Below the pieces are notes generated by a model. The model ran no database searches. It was not told where the DNA came from and saw only the letters and a list, made by a program, of their open reading frames with translations. Below, one piece after another: positions 22,584 through 34,933 of a stretch of 64,000 nucleotides of DNA. Where the stretch lies: the NCBI GenBank assembly GCA_963662175.1, contig OY759216.1, forward strand, positions 50,795,087 through 50,859,086, read 5' to 3'. The position numbers and the translations under genes are program-made. The DNA is from Aradus depressus (lineage: Eukaryota > Arthropoda > Insecta > Hemiptera > Aradidae). Each line of letters begins with the position of its first letter. Position 1 is the stretch's first letter.

Positions 22584-22799
22584 TGAAGTCCCTGACCGAC
22601 CGAAACAGAGTAGAATTGAGAGATTGGGTGCTAGGACAACAAAAGAGGTCCCTAAGAAAAGATATTCAAAACGGTTGATTTTTATGAGGAATTTTTTGTA
22701 GGTTGTTGTGAGCTGTATTTAATAAAAGACACTTGTGAGTGGACAACAACTCTGTATCTTTTATTCAACAAGAAATACACGTGTTGTTTTGAAGCATCA

Positions 22800-24150
22800 A
22801 AAGTGAAAAGTGAGCACAAGTATGCGCAATCTGCTCAGTGGGCGACAGGAATGTTACGATTTTTCGTTTGGGTTTTGGAAGGAGAAAACGCTGCATCTAC
22901 CTCAAAACGTCCTGCTTTATCTTACACGTTACACTTGAAAAAAAAAGAAAAAGGACGAGAGGATAGTTTTTAAATGTTGTTCCGAGGAAATCTGATACAT
23001 ATTTGGCACGTTTAATGCTCATTTAATGGTCTAACAGAGCTGCAACGTGGTTCCACCCATCGTATTTTGCTAAGCCTATCTCAATTATTCCTCGATTAAG
23101 ACCCTTCATCAATACACCGACTGACTGTCCAATCCCTACCCATCGTTAGCTTCCAAATCCTATTATCAATAAAAATTTTCACGAACAGAACATTACTCAG
23201 CGTGTCTAGCTAGTATTCCAGCACTTAAACTAATGTGTTTCTCATTCATGGCTTACCCACCCCCTTCTCATTATTTTTAAATTTAACCAAATGAAATTCC
23301 TGTCTCGATGGGGTTGTCCCCTAAATTAATCCTATGCATCAACCCTAAGGGTTCTTTTTAATCGTTCCTCTGCCCCCCAAACCCATTAAGATATATGTCC
23401 ATACTATATCTTGTCTCTACAATTTTATTTATTGGCAGAACAGTCATTTTTTTCTTTTCATTCATAACCTCTACAGTGACCCGGATTTAAAACCCCCGGG
23501 GGAACGGAGAGATATTTTTAGAGAGAGGGGGACAGGGGGGATACATTTTTATAATTATTTTTAGAAAATGATCGATACGTCGAATAGTATCGACACTCTT
23601 TACCTGGTTTTATTTAAACCTGAATGATGACAACTTATATTAGCTGCATTACCTTGATGAAGCGACTGGTCAGAAGGTCACGCGGCCAACGACTATTCAG
23701 ACGTCGAGGAAGGTTACTCAGAAAGAACAGGACCGATCCTTCTACGAATTTGTGTATAGTTGTCGTGCGACCCTGTGTAACAATGTACATACATTTGTAC
23801 AAAAATTTCACACGTCACTGGAAATCGACTGGTGTGCTCATGGAGTATTGAATTTATAGGCCTTTATCATTTGTATCGATACATTCATTACATCAACAGT
23901 TCTTGGAATTTTAGAGTTATGCCTCATTTTAATCCCCATTGAACAACTGATAATAATTGTTAGAACATTAATACGTATAAGATGAATAATAATAATTAAA
24001 AAAATAATAATACATTTATGAATTACAATCGAACATGAATGAAAATTCCTAATATTAATATATATATACTTTTTTTGATGTATGATAGTTATTTTTAGAT
24101 ATATATACTGATGATATACATATATCATTTTATGAAATATGTATATCATC
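22800..24150. other. No gene recognised; one short family B scrap
   Basis: A B-like piece (TCGATACATTCATTACATCA) is at 23877-23935. The open frame at 23624 has no recognisable motif. Confidence 0.35.
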
Positions 24151-24159
24151 ACTTTTACT

Positions 24160-24590
24160 ACCGTTTGGAAATTGAGATAAGACGTATATATAATAATTTG
24201 AAATATATAATTACTTTTACTACTGTTTGAAAATTCAGATATGAAGTATATATAAAAATATGAAATATATCATTACTTTTACTACTGTTTGAAAATTCAG
24301 ATATGAAGTATATATAATAATATGAAATATATCATTACTTTTACTACTGTTTGAAAATTCAGATATGAAGTATATATAATAATATGAAATATATCATTAC
24401 TTTTACTACTGTTTGAAAATTCAGATATGATGTATATATAATAATATGAAATATATCATTACTTTTACTACTTTTTGAAAATTCAGATATGAAGTATATA
24501 TAATTAAATGAAATATATCATTACTTTTACTACTGTTTGAAAATTCAGATATGAAGTATATATAATAATATGATATATATCATTACTTTT
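24160..24590. repeat. AT-rich tandem array, period about 61 bp, about 7 units
   Basis: TTACTTTTACTACTGTTTGA followed by AAATTCAGATATGAAGTATA and TATAATAATATGAAATATA repeats with single-base changes. Confidence 0.9.
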
Positions 24591-24594
24591 AATA

Positions 24595-24785
24595 CCCCAG
24601 CTGTTAGAAATTTTACGTGGAGTTCCCACCGTAATTTCATGTTCTCCAAAATTGAATAAGAAATAAAAAGATAATAAAAAGTCTGTGTGGGTTTGAATAT
24701 ACCGACACGAAATTTTATATGTATATTCAAAAAATCCATTAACTGCCGATGTAATGAATGTATCCACACGAAATTTAGTATGATT
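24595..24785 (-). mobile_element. Family B fragment
   Basis: AACTGCCGATGTAATGAATG and CGACACGAAATTTTATATG are module words. GTGGAGTTCCCACCGTAATT with TCATGTTCTCC is the 3' region. Confidence 0.6.
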
Positions 24786-25619
24786 CCCAGTAGAGTTCAG
24801 CTATTCATGTTTAACCGAAAACGGATAATGGAAAACTTAATTGATAATTCTTGCTTGTCGTGATTCATCGACCCCTTTTTTAAACTGAAGTGTCCCAAAT
24901 CCTTCTTTTGTCAACGCCATTCTGTCCAAACCATTCAGTCTTTTTAATAAGCTTCTTGTAGATGTCAGAATTCCCAGACCAGTAGCACATTCCTACGGGG
25001 GCCTCCATAAATTAAGAAAATTGTCTTAAAATATTACATATATGGGGGTTGGGGAGGGGGAGGCTTTAATATTTCTAGGCCGAAAATTTAACCAAATTAA
25101 ATTCCTGACTGGATGAGAAATCTCCTTTATTACTGGTACATATCACCCGGTGACCATCTTTTTTAATTGGTTCTGCTCGCCTCCTTTCAAAATGTATGTT
25201 CATACTATATTCTGATAATATTTAATTTATCGCCTGAACAGCCATTTATTTTTCTTTCATCCTCCACTTTTCATACAAAGGTAGGTATTTAATAAGTTTC
25301 TCTTCAGGGGTATTTGGAACCTGGAATTTTTATAGAAGGAAGCTACCTACTTCAAAGGTACATCTCAGGCACAGGCTCGAGTCTAATTGAAATTTTAAAC
25401 CTCTGAACTTAGCAGATAGTGTAATAAAGTTGATGATAATATTTTTTCAGTGCTACCTGACTGTATATGCTAGTAAAGTAGGATAGTAAGGTAGGCTAGA
25501 AAAGTTTATATACCTAGTATTGCCAGTATGAAATTAATTTGAGAGGATGATGGGGTATGTTCTGTGCAAAAGTGGTTGGTATAAAACGACCTGTTGTTGC
25601 CACATCACTTATATACGTA

Positions 25620-25692
25620 TACTATACAGTGCTCTGGTAAAAGGCGATAAGACCAATGTTCAAAGCACGGACATGAGTCAGAATAACTAACT
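25620..25692 (+). mobile_element. SINE1 3' fragment
   Basis: TGCTCTGGTAAAAGGCGATA and CGGACATGAGTCAGAATAAC correspond to the last 70 bases of SINE1. It abuts the LINE at 25695, which may have inserted into it. Confidence 0.6.
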
Positions 25693-25694
25693 AA

Positions 25695-26800
25695 CAATAA
25701 TGTATAAACATAAACATATTTTTGAGACCCATCAAGTACAAAGAGTAGTCGAGAAAATCACTTCTGGTTTTGAGAAGAAACAATATTCAATAGGGCTGTT
25801 TCTCGATGTAGATGCAGCCTTCGACAGCGTGTGGCACGACGGACTGTGGTGTAAGCTCAGGAGGAATGGAGTTCCTTCGTACATCTATGAAATAGTTTCG
25901 GACTTCCTCAAGTGCAGAACTTTTCAGATCCGAATAAACTCCAGTTTCAGTGAGAAGCGGGTGTTCCCCAGGGTGCTATCCTTAGTCCCATTCTGTTTAA
26001 CCTCTACTGCCATGATATGCCTAATCCCCCACAGTGCTGTTGGCTACCTACGCTGATGACACCTTGCTAATATCACAACACCGAGATCTGTCTTCAGCCG
26101 TGGATATCCTTCAACCATGTGTGGAAGTCTTGGCGTATTGGATCGACAGGTGGAAACTTAAGCTTAATGCTGCCAAAACGGGGGCCCAAATTTTCTCTCT
26201 TCGAAAAATAGACACTACCACATTGACAAAACTACACATGAACAACGCTTTCATAGACTACATTCCTAACCACGAAACAAATATCTTGGCATTCATTTGG
26301 ACACAAAATTAACATGGAATCACCACATAAACAACAAACTCACGCAAGCATATACCCGACTATCGCAACTCTACCCCCTCATGAACTCAAGTACACTTGC
26401 AGCATTCTTCTCTACACATCTCTACTGAGACCACTATTCACATATGCAGCACCCATCTGGCTAACAACAAACAAAACAAACATTCAAAAACTTCGAAGAT
26501 TTGAAAACAAGGTTCTCCGTTTGGCAGTAACCGCACCCTGGTTCGTCCGGAACACCCAAATTCGTCGAGAAACCGGCCTTCCAGATATCGCAGACTTCGT
26601 GAAAAGAATTACCCCGTCTCACCACGAAAAGCTATCTTTGGTATCGGGAGCTCAATTTTATCGATTGGGCCAACCAACCCAAAACAGAAGGCTAAATAAA
26701 ACCTCGCCTTTACCAGGACACTTTGTACTGCACTATTTATTTATTTTTGCTGTGTAGAGTGCTTTGTGCACTGGAAACAATAATATTTTTTTTTTTTTTT
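25695..26800 (+). pseudogene. Jockey-type LINE reverse transcriptase, frameshifted
   Basis: Three consecutive frames form one damaged reverse transcriptase. Frame 1 (25700-26056) has QYSIGLFLDVDAAFDSVWHD, the A-box aspartate region. Frame 2 (26034-26312) has the catalytic YADDTLLISQH and WKLKLNAAKT. Frame 3 (26314-26757) has SLLRPLFTYAAPIWLTTNKT and FENKVLRLAVTAPWF. Domain order is correct, so only frameshifts and a few deletions separate them. The endonuclease half is missing. A T-run follows near 26790. The element is a dead, 5'-truncated copy. Confidence 0.85.
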
Positions 26801-26829
26801 TTTTTTTTTTGAGATCGATTTATTGATTA

Positions 26830-27628
26830 ACTTAAAAAAATTTCATACGAAATTTATTTTACACTCTTTGGCGCTATGACTTTGATCGTATTGGTCTTAT
26901 CTCATATCTAAGGACACATTAGGATAGGAAATGTTATAAGGAACATTTTTTGTAAGAACCAATGTTTGGATAGAACTAACCATTTTCGCGTAATTCAAGC
27001 AAATGCCTAAAAAATTAACATTTTAAGACAGTATCTCACAAACCGGGCGCTCTTCGAAAAATAGTGTTGCATATAAAGTGTGCCTTTTAATTTTCTCTAG
27101 AACTTTTATTTGTAGAGAATTTTGAATAGGTCATGAATATAATGGTCTCTAGTAAAATGTACTTCAACCCCGAAATAAGGTGGTCAAAATCGATCCAGCA
27201 CACCTGACATCTTCATTTCAAAATTTAAGTTCATTCCTATAATTGTTTCTGAGTTAGAGCGCTCTCAAAGTTCCAATCACATAGACACACAGACAGACAT
27301 CATCGCGAAAATGGGGCATCATCGGGGACTTTGAACCGTGAAGTTTCGTTGATAACTCGCCTTTGCACGATTACAGTACTTCTTTAGAGTGTAAGAAAGT
27401 GAAAAAAATGGCGTTCAAATGATTTATAGGTGGAGGATCCATCGTGAGGGGGCCTGGGTTGGCTTTTAGCCCCCAGTCTGGGCTACAAGAACCAATTAAC
27501 AGAAGGGCTGAAGTGCAAAGAGCCACCCCTTCATGGAGCAATTAGGTTAGGTTAGCAAGAGTTGTGAGTCCGGCCGAAAATATGTGGGGGAATTAGGAAA
27601 ACAGCCCTAAGGGGACAAGTTCTGTTGA

Positions 27629-27659
<31 letters not shown>

Positions 27660-27730
27660 AGTCAGGAGGCGAAACTTTAATGGAAAGTAGACGGTGTGCG
27701 GGTTCCATGTAACGGGTCACCGCCTAAAAT
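26830..27730. other. No gene; poly(G) tract and weak repeat
   Basis: A G27 run lies at 27629-27655. A degraded repeat occupies 27170-27420 and shares words with 4260-4310 and 19640-19760. Confidence 0.5.
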
Positions 27731-27739
27731 ATCTGACGT

Positions 27740-28000
27740 ACACTATGTGATAATAAAATGTTGTAGGATCGAGATTTCTCATGTCTCGGCTTCCCACTGC
27801 TTTATTTTTACCAGAACCTGTTCTCAACTCAACAGCGTCATCATCAGTGGCACATCTATGATTGAATAAGTATAAAATACAAATAATGAAAAGTTACTAG
27901 CAAATCTTAAAGCACCAGGATACAGAGTAACAAAAATAAAAAAACTGGTTTACCTCACTCGTACAGCGTAGAGGCTAAACGACAACTGGCATAGGCATAG
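27740..28000 (-). mobile_element. Family D copy
   Basis: On the + strand it reads CTTCCCACTGCTTTATTTTT, ACCAGAACCTG, CAGCGTCATCATCAGTGG and AAAGCACCAGGATACAGAG, the reverse complement of the D terminus. The hammerhead-like stem II has decayed on one side. The 5' limit is not defined. Confidence 0.7.
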
Positions 28001-29094
28001 AAAAAAATAAGTATGTACACAATTGTCAAATAAATGTCTCTGCAATAGAATAAAATTTTACATAAAGCCATAGGAATTTTTGTCATAAAGTGAAGGATCA
28101 CTTTAGTGTTTTATGTTATTCATGCTTTTCAAGGAACTATTTTTTTTTATTTAATTATAATTTATTAAATATATATTTTTAAAGACATTTAATTAATTTC
28201 TAATGTTTTTAAATGTAATAATACTAGCATAAGTTTATTTAGTTATTTAGATATTTTATTATTATGTTTTTAAAAGATGGCCGACTAAGCGTGGAGCAGT
28301 TATGGTCAGTATTGTTGTGATCGTTGACAGAAAAGTATCGTTACGATGGTTGAGCAAGTAGGATGTTTTTTTTATGTTTAGTATTTGTAAGAGGTTCATA
28401 AGAATAAAAGAGTTGTGAAAATCTACAAGTTTCGTTTAATTTTATTTTCTATTATATTTTGTTTGGTGTCCGAAAATGTATAGTAAATATGCGGTTTTTT
28501 GCAATAAAATATGAGAAATAAATAACAATAAAGAAATACATATTTTGATAAAATAACAAAATAAATAAATAAAAAAGGGGAGTTGTTAAAGTAAATTTGA
28601 TTATTCAAATATTAAGTGGGCTGCGGTTTGAGGTTTTTGATGCCTTCCGTTAAATCAAAACTGTGGTTATTGTGGATAACCAGTATTCTATTTGTTAACG
28701 TTTCCACTTCTTGACGTGTCCAACTCATTCATGCTGCTACCCTAACATAGTGCAGGCCGACTGGAGCTGAAACATAACACATAATAACATTCATTCTGTC
28801 TGATCACGTAACCTAACAGAGCATCTGAACATTTCTAAGTGGGGGGCCCAATTTGTGTTTACTATCACAATGTGTCGCATATCGTATAAAGTATGGATGG
28901 ACTGAGCTGTTGCAGATGATGGACAGATCAAAAAACAGGTTTTAACAAACAAATAAATATTTTTTTTAAATATTTTGAAATTATATACTATTACAGAGTT
29001 AAAAAATAAAATCCTCATAATAAATATTTATATAACAACCAGCTAAATAACTATACATCTCATACAAGACAAGACGGCCATTTCCCTTACTTAG

Positions 29095-29365
29095 TCTGGA
29101 AGCGTGAACCTCGCTATTCCCACCCCTTTGAGCTATACCAGCCGTACTTTAGTCTCTATGCTGTACGGGCAGAGTACAAGTACAGAGTAGAAAGTTTTTA
29201 TTTTGTTACTCTGTACCCAGATGCTTTATAATTTGCTAGTTACTTTTCTTTATTTATATTTTATATTTATTTATTCAAACCACATTTATTATATAAAATT
29301 ATATAACTGTATTTATTGAATCATAGATGTGCCACTGTTGCGTTGAAAACCGGTTCTGATAAAAG
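29095..29365 (+). mobile_element. Family D copy
   Basis: It starts GTGAACCTCGCTATTCCCAC, as in the copy at 8930, continues through TTACTCTGTACCCAGATGCT and ends AAAACCGGTTCTG. The CTGATGATGA part is deleted and only CCACTGTTGCGTTGAAAAC remains. Confidence 0.7.
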
Positions 29366-29751
29366 ATCTGCTGTGGTTTCTGAGCTTTTAGAGTTAAATG
29401 ACTCACATCCAATAGCGTGCATTTGCTGCTGTTGCGCTTTGCATTTTTACTCCGCATGTAAAATCAGCTTTAAGAGTATAAAGTAGATATAACAAAAATG
29501 AAGATTTTGAGCGAGGAAATGAAATGATGTAATTCATGTATATTTAAATAAATGTAATATGACTTGTTTTGTATATGTACATTTATGTAACAGCTGATTG
29601 CTGATTTAGGAATCAGACGGACGGGAAATTTGAAGATCCTATTGGTAACTTGCAAGCAATCCATTTTAAAAATAAAAACTATTTTTTTAGTTTATTTAAT
29701 TTTTATTTTGGTTTTTTGCTCTGGCACGCCACCCCTGGCTACGCCCCTGTA

Positions 29752-29865
29752 TTGTACACCTGTTGATTTTCAGACAAATATGCCGAAGGGGAGGAAGGTA
29801 TTGGGGGGAGGCTTTAATTTGTTCTGGGGAAGAACATTACTGGTGATTCACCGACGACTTTTTAA
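29752..29865 (-). mobile_element. Family B 5' fragment
   Basis: TTCTGGGGAAGAACATTACT and GGTGATTCACCGACGACTTT are the inverted 5' end of B, preceded by one partial module. Confidence 0.65.
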
Positions 29866-29869
29866 TGTG

Positions 29870-30655
29870 TAAACATCTTAGCTCGTTCATATGCAAGCGT
29901 AAGTGTGTGTGTCGGATGGTTGCGCGCGCAGTTACAACTACACACTTCTTTATCTGTGATGTCAGCATTTCTACGTTCATGAAATTATTAGATATAACAT
30001 AGATGTATACATGTAACAATGATTAGATATAAAATCGTATTTTTACAACATTATTGACCATATTTACCGTTGTAGTGAATTTAACTTAAATATCAATATT
30101 ACAAACAATAAATTGATCTTTCGGTAAGATGCTTCGATAGCTGAAATTTGTCACAATAAATAAAATTTGTGTCAAAAGAAAATAATGTAGCAGTGTAAAT
30201 CTAAAAAAATATAATATATAATATTTCAATATATTATTATATAATATTGTTATTAATATATAATAATAATTAATGAAAATATTGATCAATAAATAATATA
30301 TTTGTTGTAATATTGTCACAAAAAATAATATAATGTTTTTACCCAAGTTCGAATAAGAATCGAAGCATTTGAACAACAAATTCGAGAACAACCATCGACG
30401 CTGTATTCTCATGGTATTTATAGACTACAATCAGAGTTGTATATATCTTATTTTAGCTGTCACAAACCTATAATTTCATGTATAAAAGAAATTGAAAAAC
30501 AAAAAATTTAAAAGTTTAATTCCTCTTGCTATGTAACATTATAAAACAAATTTTTATCAAAATCAGTGCACGACAGCAAATTTTTGGAACTAAAGCAGAT
30601 GTTTAGACATTAATTCTCGTGAGTACCAAGTCACTTACACATTTGCTTTTTCTTT
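29870..30655. other. Very AT-rich stretch, no gene
   Basis: Long runs of A/T with isoleucine/tyrosine-rich open frames that arise from composition. Confidence 0.45.
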
Positions 30656-30782
30656 CTCATTTTTGGAAATAGGCGGTCAGAAAATTTGAAATTTTGGTGA
30701 AAACTCATCATCGAATTTCTGAGCGATTACATAACTTGAGGTATACCTTGTAGAGCCGGGGAAGTAAAACGTTTATAAGAAA
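30656..30782 (+). mobile_element. Family B 3' end
   Basis: GATTACATAACTTGAGGTAT and AGCCGGGGAAGTAAAAC form the terminal region with the right half of the hairpin. Confidence 0.6.
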
Positions 30783-31209
30783 GACGAAGAACTCGGAACA
30801 AGATACTTAGGGCTGCAGCTCTTCACTTCCTCAGTCTTCCATTGTGAAGAACCGGTTTAGGAAGGAGTTACTCGTAATAACCATCCACGATTAGCCACTG
30901 AGCAGTCTGACAAACTGCTAGCACTTGTGTTACAAAAAAATGAATACTAACTTGAGAGCTGCATGCAATGTTGCAATAGCAAGTTGCATTTTGTTACTTG
31001 ACAAGCGGTTACTGTGATAATTACATGAAGGGATTTGTTTACTTAAGAAACTAACCCACCTAAGGTAAACTTCGCTAACTACATGAGTTAATAACAACAG
31101 ATCTTTTGCTAATTAGCTGTGATAATGTGGTAATTGGTGTAGAAGGCATTCCGGGTATCTGGAGTCAGAATCCACCAACCAGGACCGTATTTACTAACAA
31201 TATACAGTT

Positions 31210-31462
31210 GACCTAGAAGTTATGTAAACGGTCAGAAATTCAATGTTGAATTTTCATAGGAATTTTATGTTTTCCGACATCCTGAATACTACAAATAGAA
31301 TGTATTTATCAACAAGAAATTTTATGTATGTGTATCCAGATCTCCTTCTGATGGAAGGTGACGCCTCAAAGATTCTAATAACCACTCTCTTAATTGTTTA
31401 ATTCTTGCTGGGGAAGCACACTGCAGGTGATTCACCGACGACTCTTTTCATATTGCGATACC
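31210..31462 (-). mobile_element. Family B, internally deleted
   Basis: Both ends are present: AAGTTATGTAAACGGTCAG at the left (3' end) and GCTGGGGAAGCACACTGCAG, GTGATTCACCGACGAC at the right (5' end). Only one partial module lies between. Confidence 0.7.
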
Positions 31463-31659
31463 CTCATATTTTTATTTAATTTGGCATGAAAAAAAAAAAA
31501 AAAAAACTCTCAAAGACTTCTTTACTTCTGAGTCTACCAATAAATAAACTACGTTTTGAATTTTTTTATAACTTTTCATGTCAATAAATTCATTACTTCG
31601 TCCTTATGGATACTAGAGACTTACAAAAAACATTAGGCGTAGTCAAGGTCCACGCCGTA

Positions 31660-32330
31660 GATATTCTGTGTAAACGTCGGGATAAAATCATAACATAAGT
31701 GTTTCGTGTTTTTTTTTAAAAATAAATCACGTTTATTGCATGTAGCAAGGGTCTGTGGTAGCTAAAGTAACACACGTACACCTCACACTGTATCTGCCGT
31801 TTTTTTATTTTATTTTCGATGCTGTCGTAGCTCTTGCATTTGCACGGCACTAGACTTTTTAGATGTTTTAAATTCCTTTTGATGCGAACTTTCGTCTGAT
31901 TTGTGTTTTATATAATTCCGCGCATATTTACGATTCATATGAGACGATATCTTTATTTTTTTTTTGCAATTTTCATTTAAATACCGATTTTTACATATAT
32001 TTCGGCGAATATTTTTATTGTTTCCCTTTGAGTCCTAGTAGTTCTCCTCAACATCTTTACAATGACACCCGAATTAACGTCTTATCTAAACGCGTTATTA
32101 CGCTACTCTAATTTCTAAATTTACACAACGCTAATTCGCAACAATCATTCGCCGGCGCCCACACTAGCCCGATATCGTCGTAGGCAAAACAAACACTGCA
32201 CAACAAACATGTACAGACATGCTCTATCCATTGTTATGTGACCTCAACCGTTGTTATCGCATTATTAGTCTCATAGTTATTATCGATTGAAATCTGACGG
32301 TATTTTGTAACACAAGAAAGTTTGACCGGC
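31660..32330 (-). other. CpG-richer segment with lysine-rich open frame; LTR or promoter candidate
   Basis: This stretch has many more CG dinucleotides than its neighbours. On the minus strand an ATG-less open frame (32034 to 31810) includes RRNICKNRYLNENCKKKIKI, SSHMNRKYARNYIKHKSDES and SAVQMQELRQHRK. A polyadenylation-like GCAATAAACG follows at about 31730. The minus strand starts TGTTACAAAATACC and ends near TACACA, so a solo LTR is possible, but no target duplication was found. Confidence 0.3.
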
Positions 32331-32339
32331 TATCACTGT

Positions 32340-33110
32340 GCTTAACGAGCGAATAGACGTTTTCATGGTGTCGATACATTCATTCTATCGGGAGTTTTCG
32401 TGTTCACACACAGACAGACACACACACATACAGGCATTTTACTTCCACAGATATAAGAAGTATAAGAGAAGTTATTTAATAGGTCCAAAATTTGATGCAG
32501 ATTTTTCAACGGAATTTCATGTCTTCCGACTTCCAATTTCCAAATATGGAAAAAAGAAATGCTCTCTACGTGTCTGTGAATCAATCCAGAACCCTCTAAC
32601 GACGACACCTATTGATTTTCAGCCAAATTGTCCAAGGGGAAGGAAGCGATTAGGGGAGAGGCTTAATTCAAAATGTCTAATAACTGCCGTTCTATTGAAC
32701 GTATCGACACAAAATTACACATGTGAGTTCAGAACCTCAGAAGGACGAAACTTCAAATCAGAAGAGAGCTCAATTCAAAAACCCCAATAACATTCGATGT
32801 ATCGAATGTATCGATATAAAATTTCATATATAAAGTCAGAACCCAATGGGGACATAAGCTGTCAAATTTTAGCGATATCAACTGAAGGAAAGTGGGGTTC
32901 AGGGGAGGAGACTCAATTCAACCTAATAACATCCGATGTAATGAATTAATCAACATAAAATTTGGTATGAGAATTTTAGGAGACCTTATGTAAGACAAAT
33001 ATTGAATATTAGGGGTCAGCTAGTTTTGGAGGCAGAGCGAAAAGTTAATTGATTAATTCGTTCTGGGGAAGTACATTGACGTTGAACAATGAACTCAACA
33101 TGGCATAACT
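32340..33110 (-). mobile_element. Family B copy with an opposed fragment
   Basis: A short + strand B piece (GTCGATACATTCATTCTATC, then TTCACACACAGACAGAC) at 32365-32430 meets a nearly full minus-strand B element from 32435 (ACTTCCACAGATATAAGAAG) to GTTCTGGGGAAGTACATTGA near 33080. Confidence 0.7.
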
Positions 33111-33114
33111 TCCC

Positions 33115-34060
33115 CTATACTTTGAGCAGCTTATTAGCACAGAAATAGCAACAAAGATACTTTCTCCCAATGAACGAGTGACATTATTAATTTCAAAGAG
33201 CACTAAATAAATCTAGAAATTAGGGTGTTATTAGGAAAGAGGCCGAGACAGGGTATCTCGTGAAGGGTCGCCCGGAAGGAGTCTCTGCTAAACTTCGCTC
33301 CTAATTAACTTTTGCCTCGTGATTAGCTTGCCGAGTTTATCTTACAGCGCTATCTTCTTAAAAATTATCTTAAACAAATTTTCTGACAATGCCTTGAGGC
33401 ACCTTACTCCTTTTTTTTTTTTTTTTTTAATTTTTTTAATACTCTTTCAAAATGTCAATTTTTAAAAGTAATTATCTTTTCTTACTTTCTGTTTTTACAG
33501 CACCAGTATCGCTTTAAATATAGTTAACGTCCGTAAAAATTGAATACTCCTGGAGAGCAGATCGCTGCGGGCTTTACATCCCCAGGTATACGCGGTGTAT
33601 TGAACATTTTCTATTCTGTAGTGTGATAATGACAATTATGTAAAATAAAATTAATAATTATAATAATTGATTTAATAATAATGAAATAATAAAATAAATA
33701 AAATTACCACATTTCCTGTAGAAATTATATAGTTGGTCTTCTACTAAATTGTGATTTGAATAAATAAATAAAAGATACATAATAATTCTTTATTGTACAA
33801 AAACCTACTATACAAGAGGTAGGATTCTCATACAATAAATCTTAAGACATAATGTTTTTTATAAGTAAAAAAGTCTCTGTAACAAATTATTAATATTAAA
33901 AAGAGCAGGTATCTTAAAAAATACTTTAAAAAAAATTAACTACATAAAAAAAGAAAACTGACAAAAAATTTAAGAACACAAAAACAAACTTAAGAGAAGA
34001 AAATGGAGAACTTGGGGGGAGGGTAATATGCGAAATAAATAAATAAATACTTAGCTTGAG
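33115..34060. other. No gene recognised
   Basis: AT-rich. The part at 33600-33750 matches the repeat at 18660-18800. A T20 tract is at about 33411. Confidence 0.4.
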
Positions 34061-34072
34061 GATAATGTAAAA

Positions 34073-34316
34073 ACTCGCCGAGGGCCTTAGGTTTTTTTAT
34101 CTGGGAGGCTGAAAAAACCTTGAGCATGCCGTCCTTCGGATAGAACGTTAAGCGAGTCTGTACATTGTCATAAAATTTGTAAAGGACCCCTATACTACGT
34201 GCATAAACCAGAATAGGCAACATTTAGTGGACTCTAACAGTAGAGTCGGACTCATGTCAAAAGTGCAGTAGTAGGCGAACTGACCTCGTTAGTAAAGCCC
34301 GGGCATCGGTCACACG
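34073..34316 (+). mobile_element. SINE1, 5'-truncated old copy
   Basis: It runs from CTCGCCGAGGGCCTTAGG through TGCCGTCCTTCGGATAGAAC to AAAGCCCGGGCATCGGTCAC. Confidence 0.75.
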
Positions 34317-34379
34317 AACTAAAGAAAAAATAATTAACATGCTTAAAAATACTATAGGTAAATAAAATAAATAATATAA

Positions 34380-34556
34380 TAGTATCGACATGAAATTTTT
34401 TAGAATAACGATTTATATCGAGACATGACACACCAATATAAGTCAAATATAGAGTTTCAGTCCAAACGGTGGATTGACTTTGATGGGAAATCAAAACGTA
34501 ATTAATTCGTGTTGGGGAGGTTCATAGCCGGTGATTCACCGATGACTTTTTTTAAA
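34380..34556 (-). mobile_element. Family B 5' fragment
   Basis: TCCAAACGGTGGATTGACTT, AATTAATTCGTGTTGGGGAG and GGTGATTCACCGATGAC are present. Modules are missing. Confidence 0.65.
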
Positions 34557-34603
34557 TTCATTTATGTTACTACTCTTTTGTTACTATTATTATTTTTAAT
34601 TTT

Positions 34604-34933
34604 TAGGTTAGGTTAGGTTTTATGACTCATGACCGGGCTTCGACTACGAGGTCATATCGCCTACTACCAGAACGCTCTTTCGTCACTCTGGTGGACATGA
34701 GTCCGATTCTACTGTGGGAGCCCTAAATTTTTATTTACCTAGGGCAGGGGTCTTTTACGAGTACCTGACATCTTACAGGCTCGGGACCATCGCTTAACGT
34801 CCCATCCGAAGGACGGCGTGCTCAAGTTTATTTCACCTCTCAGATAAAATAAACTAAGGGTCTCGGTCGGGTTTCGAACCCACGATCTTGAGCTCAGAAG
34901 ACAAGCACGCATACCACTGAGCTACCGGCGCCC
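34604..34933 (-). mobile_element. SINE1, near full length
   Basis: It runs from the AGGTTAGGTTAGG tail to TGAGCTACCGGCGCCC. The segment GCCTACCCTAAAT between the two trimeric blocks is deleted. The conserved CGTCCCATCCGAAGGACGGC block is intact. Flanking duplications are obscured by T-rich DNA. Confidence 0.9.

Noticed and set aside
24160..24590. Regularly spaced repeats suggesting a CRISPR-like array
   Set aside because: The whole 61-bp unit repeats with no unique spacers; it is an AT-rich satellite in a eukaryotic intron.
29725..29745. Possible hAT-type terminus (GGCTACGCCCCTG)
   Set aside because: The reverse complement CAGGGGCGTAGCC resembles a common hAT end, but no partner terminus or 8-bp duplication was found nearby.
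32338..32790. 150-codon + strand open frame
   Set aside because: Lies on a family B element; B modules often stay open by chance, and similar translations recur in other B copies with unrelated frames.
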